From: Blastomussa wellsi
Lineage: Eukaryota; Cnidaria; Anthozoa; Scleractinia; Plerogyridae
DNA: 64,000 bases
Direction of reading: 5' to 3'
NCBI GenBank assembly: GCA_947652115.1
Contig: OX393564.1
Coordinates: forward strand, 3,731,098 to 3,795,097
Shown here: positions 61,501 to 64,000 of the stretch, piece after piece
How positions within the stretch are numbered: the stretch's first letter is position 1
How the letters are laid out: every line of letters begins with the position of its first letter
Made by a program: the position numbers and the translations under genes
Notes under the pieces: generated by a model
What the model was told of the DNA's origin: nothing
Databases searched by the model: none
The model's input: the letters and a program-made list of their open reading frames with translations, nothing else

Positions 61501-61970
61501 AAACATTTTGCCGTTTCCCAAATCACGCGATCAGCAAAAATTGTCTTAAGACATGTGGTAAATGTAAGTAGATATATTCACTTTGATGTGAAGTATATGA
61601 TTGAAATAATTCATATTTGAACTGCGGATGTAAATGAAAGTGACGAATGATCATCACCGTGAATTTCCAATTAAAGCAGTTGGAAAGAAGAAGCCTGAAA
61701 AAATTCAGGGCTTCAACGGGATTCGAACCCGTCATCCGCGAATATCGGTGCGATGCTCTACCAACTAAGACATGAAGCCACACATTGTGATCTAAGTTAA
61801 GCCGCACCCAATTTTTTGAATATTTATACTGCGAGTACATTATATATATACGTTATATATACCGCCACTGTTAAAATATCATCTAATCGTCTAATCTTGT
61901 CCCGGTCAATGTTATGCAGTGCAATTTTTTTAAATGAATTTAAATGTTTTTCCTTTGTTGTATAGGTTGA
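58562..61970 (+). CDS. Secreted protein with two ShKT domains and no protease
   Basis: Six exons: 58562-58613, 59412-59432, 60131-60238, 60385-60408, 61459-61563, 61966-61970; all introns phase 1; 104 residues. Exon 1 is a signal peptide (1-17) resembling those of the neighbouring proteases in length and phase. Exon 2 is a short Ala/Gly/Ser/Asn/Glu linker. The first ShKT Cys are 26, 34, 43, 54, 58 and 61. A linker exon completes Cys61 (T|GT) and adds about seven residues. The second ShKT Cys are 70, 77, 86, 97, 101 and 104. The last Cys is split and completed by GT TGA. The two domains resemble each other (both have an NHAI segment between the third and fourth Cys). No Lys-Tyr dyad is seen, so channel-blocking is not supported; ShKT-like venom, adhesion or matrix roles are all open. 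The 3'UTR polyadenylation context matches the two-ShKT protease. Confidence 0.85.
58627..58944 (+). other. Unidentified 105-codon ORF in intron 1 of the two-ShKT gene
   Basis: Begins 13 bp after the signal-exon donor. It reads as an acidic, probably helical segment (Glu-rich, about residues 40-66), one hydrophobic stretch (about 75-90) and a basic tail, ending inside the palindromic element at 58915-59054. I do not recognise it. It could be a gene fragment captured by the mobile element or chance. Confidence 0.2.
58915..59054. repeat. Palindromic MITE, AAGCCTAAGCCATGTATTAT ends
   Basis: AAGCCTAAGCCATGTATTAT at the left and ATAATACATGGCTTAGGCTT at the right (through 59054) are inverted; inner TAAAACAC/GTGTTTTA also match. 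Confidence 0.85.
59213..59322. repeat. MITE arm, GGCCACTTCGGAAA family, copy 2
   Basis: GGCCACTTCGGAAAATACCA, TAATACTCTG and AAAATTTTGCATAAGCATTG match one arm of 16595-16751; the other arm is missing. Intron 1 of the two-ShKT gene. Confidence 0.75.
61150..61228. repeat. Short palindrome
   Basis: GACGTCAGTTTTTAAGGGTC plus TGTCCTGTTATCG is answered by CGATAACAGTACAGGTTCTC and GAAAACTGACTTC. Confidence 0.6.
61698..61785 (-). other. tRNA-like sequence, probably a SINE head
   Basis: Minus strand: acceptor arms GGCTTCA and TGAAGCC pair fully, the T arm ACGGG-TTCGAAT-CCCGT is perfect and the D-arm region TCTTAGTTGGTAGAGCA is close to an A box. The anticodon arm does not fold well in my reading, so I prefer a SINE/tRNA pseudogene over an active tRNA. 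Last intron of the two-ShKT gene. Confidence 0.5.
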
Positions 61971-62018
61971 ACTCAAGCTCAACATGGAATGACTCCTGTT
62001 GTAGTTGACAAAAAACAC

Positions 62019-62024
62019 AATAAA
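62019..62024 (+). terminator. Polyadenylation signal of the two-ShKT gene
   Basis: AATAAA in ACACAATAAAGC, 49 nt after the TGA of the micro-exon. Confidence 0.65.
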
Positions 62025-63504
62025 GCATTAGTGCTAATGAGAATTTTGTGAATGAAATCGATCTGTTTTGGTGCATGTGATGTTAATTATTTATGCAGCG
62101 TATTTTCCATATGCAAATGTTAATAAATTCGCCTTACAGATAAACAAATGCATCAAACAAATGCCCAATCATTGGCGAACAAGTTGTGATTATTTTTGTG
62201 ACATTACCGGTTACCATAGTCACAGCATAATTAGTTTGAACACCCTTAGTTTTAGATTAAAGTGTTCATAACTAAACAAGTTAGAGATTTGAAATATAAT
62301 TTGGTTCCGAGAGCTGACGTTTCGAGCGTTAGCCCTTCGTCGGAGCAAGTTTTGAAAGTCAAGGTGGCTCTGAAACCACTTCTATGTCGAACTTCAATAT
62401 AATTTTATATATATATAGGCGCAAAACATTTTTACCCAAGCTAATCAAAGGCATAGATTGGATTTTTCATATGGAGTTGGTCACACTTTGTCATACCCAA
62501 GGTACTTATCCGATTGTCAAGTCGACATACTCGCAGGAGCGTTTCGGTTGGATACTGTAAGTGTTAGGGAGGAACACGCATTCGAAATAGCTGCACACAT
62601 GAGTTACATACCATGTAATATAAATAATTACCCTTCATTAGTGTCACTGATCATTAGTCAAAATGTATTTAGTACGAGGCATGGTGGATTAGTAGCAGTT
62701 GGGAGGAGGACCTGAAACTGACACCTAGGGACCTCCACCTGTCTATGCCCTTGATGATTTTCCTTTAAAATAAGTACTCCCTTACAATCCATTGTTTAAA
62801 AGCTCCAATATCTATTTGGTTGTTCCAGGAGGAAAATTATAAAGGATTATAATTTCTTGCGTCCAAGGAATCTACGTACCACCCTTCTCCCTCTTATGGC
62901 TTTTTATCCTGAAAGAGCTTCATTTTGGTTTGTGGATCCATTTCCCCCCATTCGTTTTCCAGTTATAGAATTCAGTTATTTTGATTCATGATCTTTAGTT
63001 TTTCATCTTTTTGCAACGTTCGTGCGAGTCTTATGATTACTGGCACTAGAGCCCGTACAATTAGCTTCGTAATTTTAAGCCGTTTTTCTTGATTTATCAG
63101 GAGCCCCTACAGCTCTGAACAATTGCTTCATCGGTGCTCGTGTTTGGGCTAGTCTACTGGTCCTTGCCTGGATATGCCAAGGGAGGTTCTGTTTTGGTTT
63201 CAAGTTCTCTAAACATTAACCTCCATTGGTGTTAAAGTGTTTTGGGTTGTGTTCTGAACTCTATGGCCAGTTGTCCTGCTTGCCCACGCATACCCATCGA
63301 TAGGACATTTAATAAAGTAATCTTTTAATAGTTGAGTTTGTTGAAGTCGAAAAGTGTAAGGTATACATTAAAAAAGGAGATTTGTGGTATCTCAAGTATC
63401 TAGCAACTCGGGTGCTGGTTACTCAATTCTTCGTAACAAAGATTGCTGGAGAGTCCGGGTATTGATCACGGTACCTTCATAATTCACCCTATTCTCCCAC
63501 GTCA

Positions 63505-63641
63505 TAGATACTTTTCATAAATGGCCGCCAATCTATAAATTATTTTGTATAAATTTTAATTAGTCCCACTAACCTCGTTTGAAAGTAAAATTTGTTTGCA
63601 ATTATATACGAACTCCCAAAAAACGCAGCCATTTATTAAAA
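63505..63641. repeat. Degraded relative of the MITE at 11888-12070
   Basis: TACTTTTCATAAATGGCCGC...GCAGCCATTTATTAAAAGGG keeps the inverted ends with substitutions. Confidence 0.65.
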
Positions 63642-63953
63642 GGGTGCATCTTGGTCACACATGAGTCCGTTACGTTTTGTCTGTATGTACTTTATTGTTT
63701 TAACTAAATACTAGTTTAAATATTTTTAATACAACATTTTTTTATTGTAAATTTTACTTTCTTTCTTTGTTTCACTTCGCTTTCCTTTTTTGACTTATTT
63801 TTACTTACTTCGCTCCATTTCACTTCACTTCACGTTATTCGTGGTTTAATTTACTTTTAAAGTCCTTTAAAGTTTATCTAATTAAAATTATCACTCTTTT
63901 TCGTTTTCCTGGTGACGGTATCCGGTCCATTTCAAGAACTGATTTACCCTTCA

Positions 63954-63979
63954 AAACAAACAAACAAACAAACAAACAA
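63954..63979. repeat. CAAA microsatellite
   Basis: About six CAAA units near the right edge. Confidence 0.9.
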
Positions 63980-64000
63980 TTTTATCTTTCAAACCGTACA

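Larger units (their letters stand above)
62025..64000. other. Right flank without a supported gene
   Basis: Contains a fragment of the 19627-19796 MITE core (about 62310-62345), a degraded MITE (63505-63641) and a CAAA microsatellite (63954-63979). An 85-residue ORF at 62458-62715 has no domain I recognise. Confidence 0.5.

Noticed and set aside
61698..61785. Functional tRNA gene
   Set aside because: Acceptor and T arms pair well but the anticodon arm does not fold in my reading; treated as SINE-derived.

Overview
The window is eukaryotic and looks like an anthozoan cnidarian, most likely a scleractinian coral or close relative. This is an inference from spliced secreted S1 serine proteases carrying C-terminal ShKT (ShK-toxin-type, six-Cys) domains, tRNA-derived SINEs, many foldback MITEs and a Penelope-like GIY-YIG fragment. 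All gene models were built by eye from splice sites and reading frame; no alignments or RNA data were available.

The core is a tandem cluster of secreted chymotrypsin-fold proteases and ShKT proteins. Left to right: the 3' end of a plus-strand gene coding a Gly-rich linker and a ShKT domain (18-1155); a minus-strand protease without ShKT (2375-8456); a plus-strand protease with a short linker and a stop where ShKT would be expected (10415-16149); a protease + Gly linker + ShKT (21548-29022); a small secreted single-ShKT peptide (30069-32229); a second protease + Gly linker + ShKT (36987-43008); a protease with a 26-Gly linker and two ShKT domains (46700-52790); and a secreted protein with two ShKT domains and no protease (58562-61970). 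Almost every intron is phase 1, so linker and ShKT exons form symmetric cassettes that can be gained, lost or duplicated without breaking frame. In the three rightmost genes with a terminal ShKT split, the last Cys of the domain is divided by an intron and completed by a 5-nt coding micro-exon (GT TGA or GC TGA).

All five complete proteases keep the His, Asp and Ser of the catalytic triad and a zymogen-type Arg|Val/Ile activation site. The S1 pocket lacks the trypsin Asp189 (Gly-Gly in four, Ser-Gly in the minus-strand gene), which suggests elastase- or chymotrypsin-like specificity. The gene products are predicted to be exported. Mucus, gut, gland or nematocyte use is plausible but not shown by sequence.

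Introns and intergenic DNA are filled with mobile elements: two large foldback elements sharing a TTAAGGTGGCTC end, three SINE insertions with recognisable target-site duplications, TTAA-bounded elements on both sides of one gene's 3' half, many small palindromic MITEs, minisatellites and long AAT/AACAAT/poly-G tracts. 8.5-10.4, 16.2-21.5, 32.2-37.0, 43.0-46.7, 52.8-58.5 and 62.0-64.0 kb hold no gene I can support apart from repeats and the Penelope fragment.
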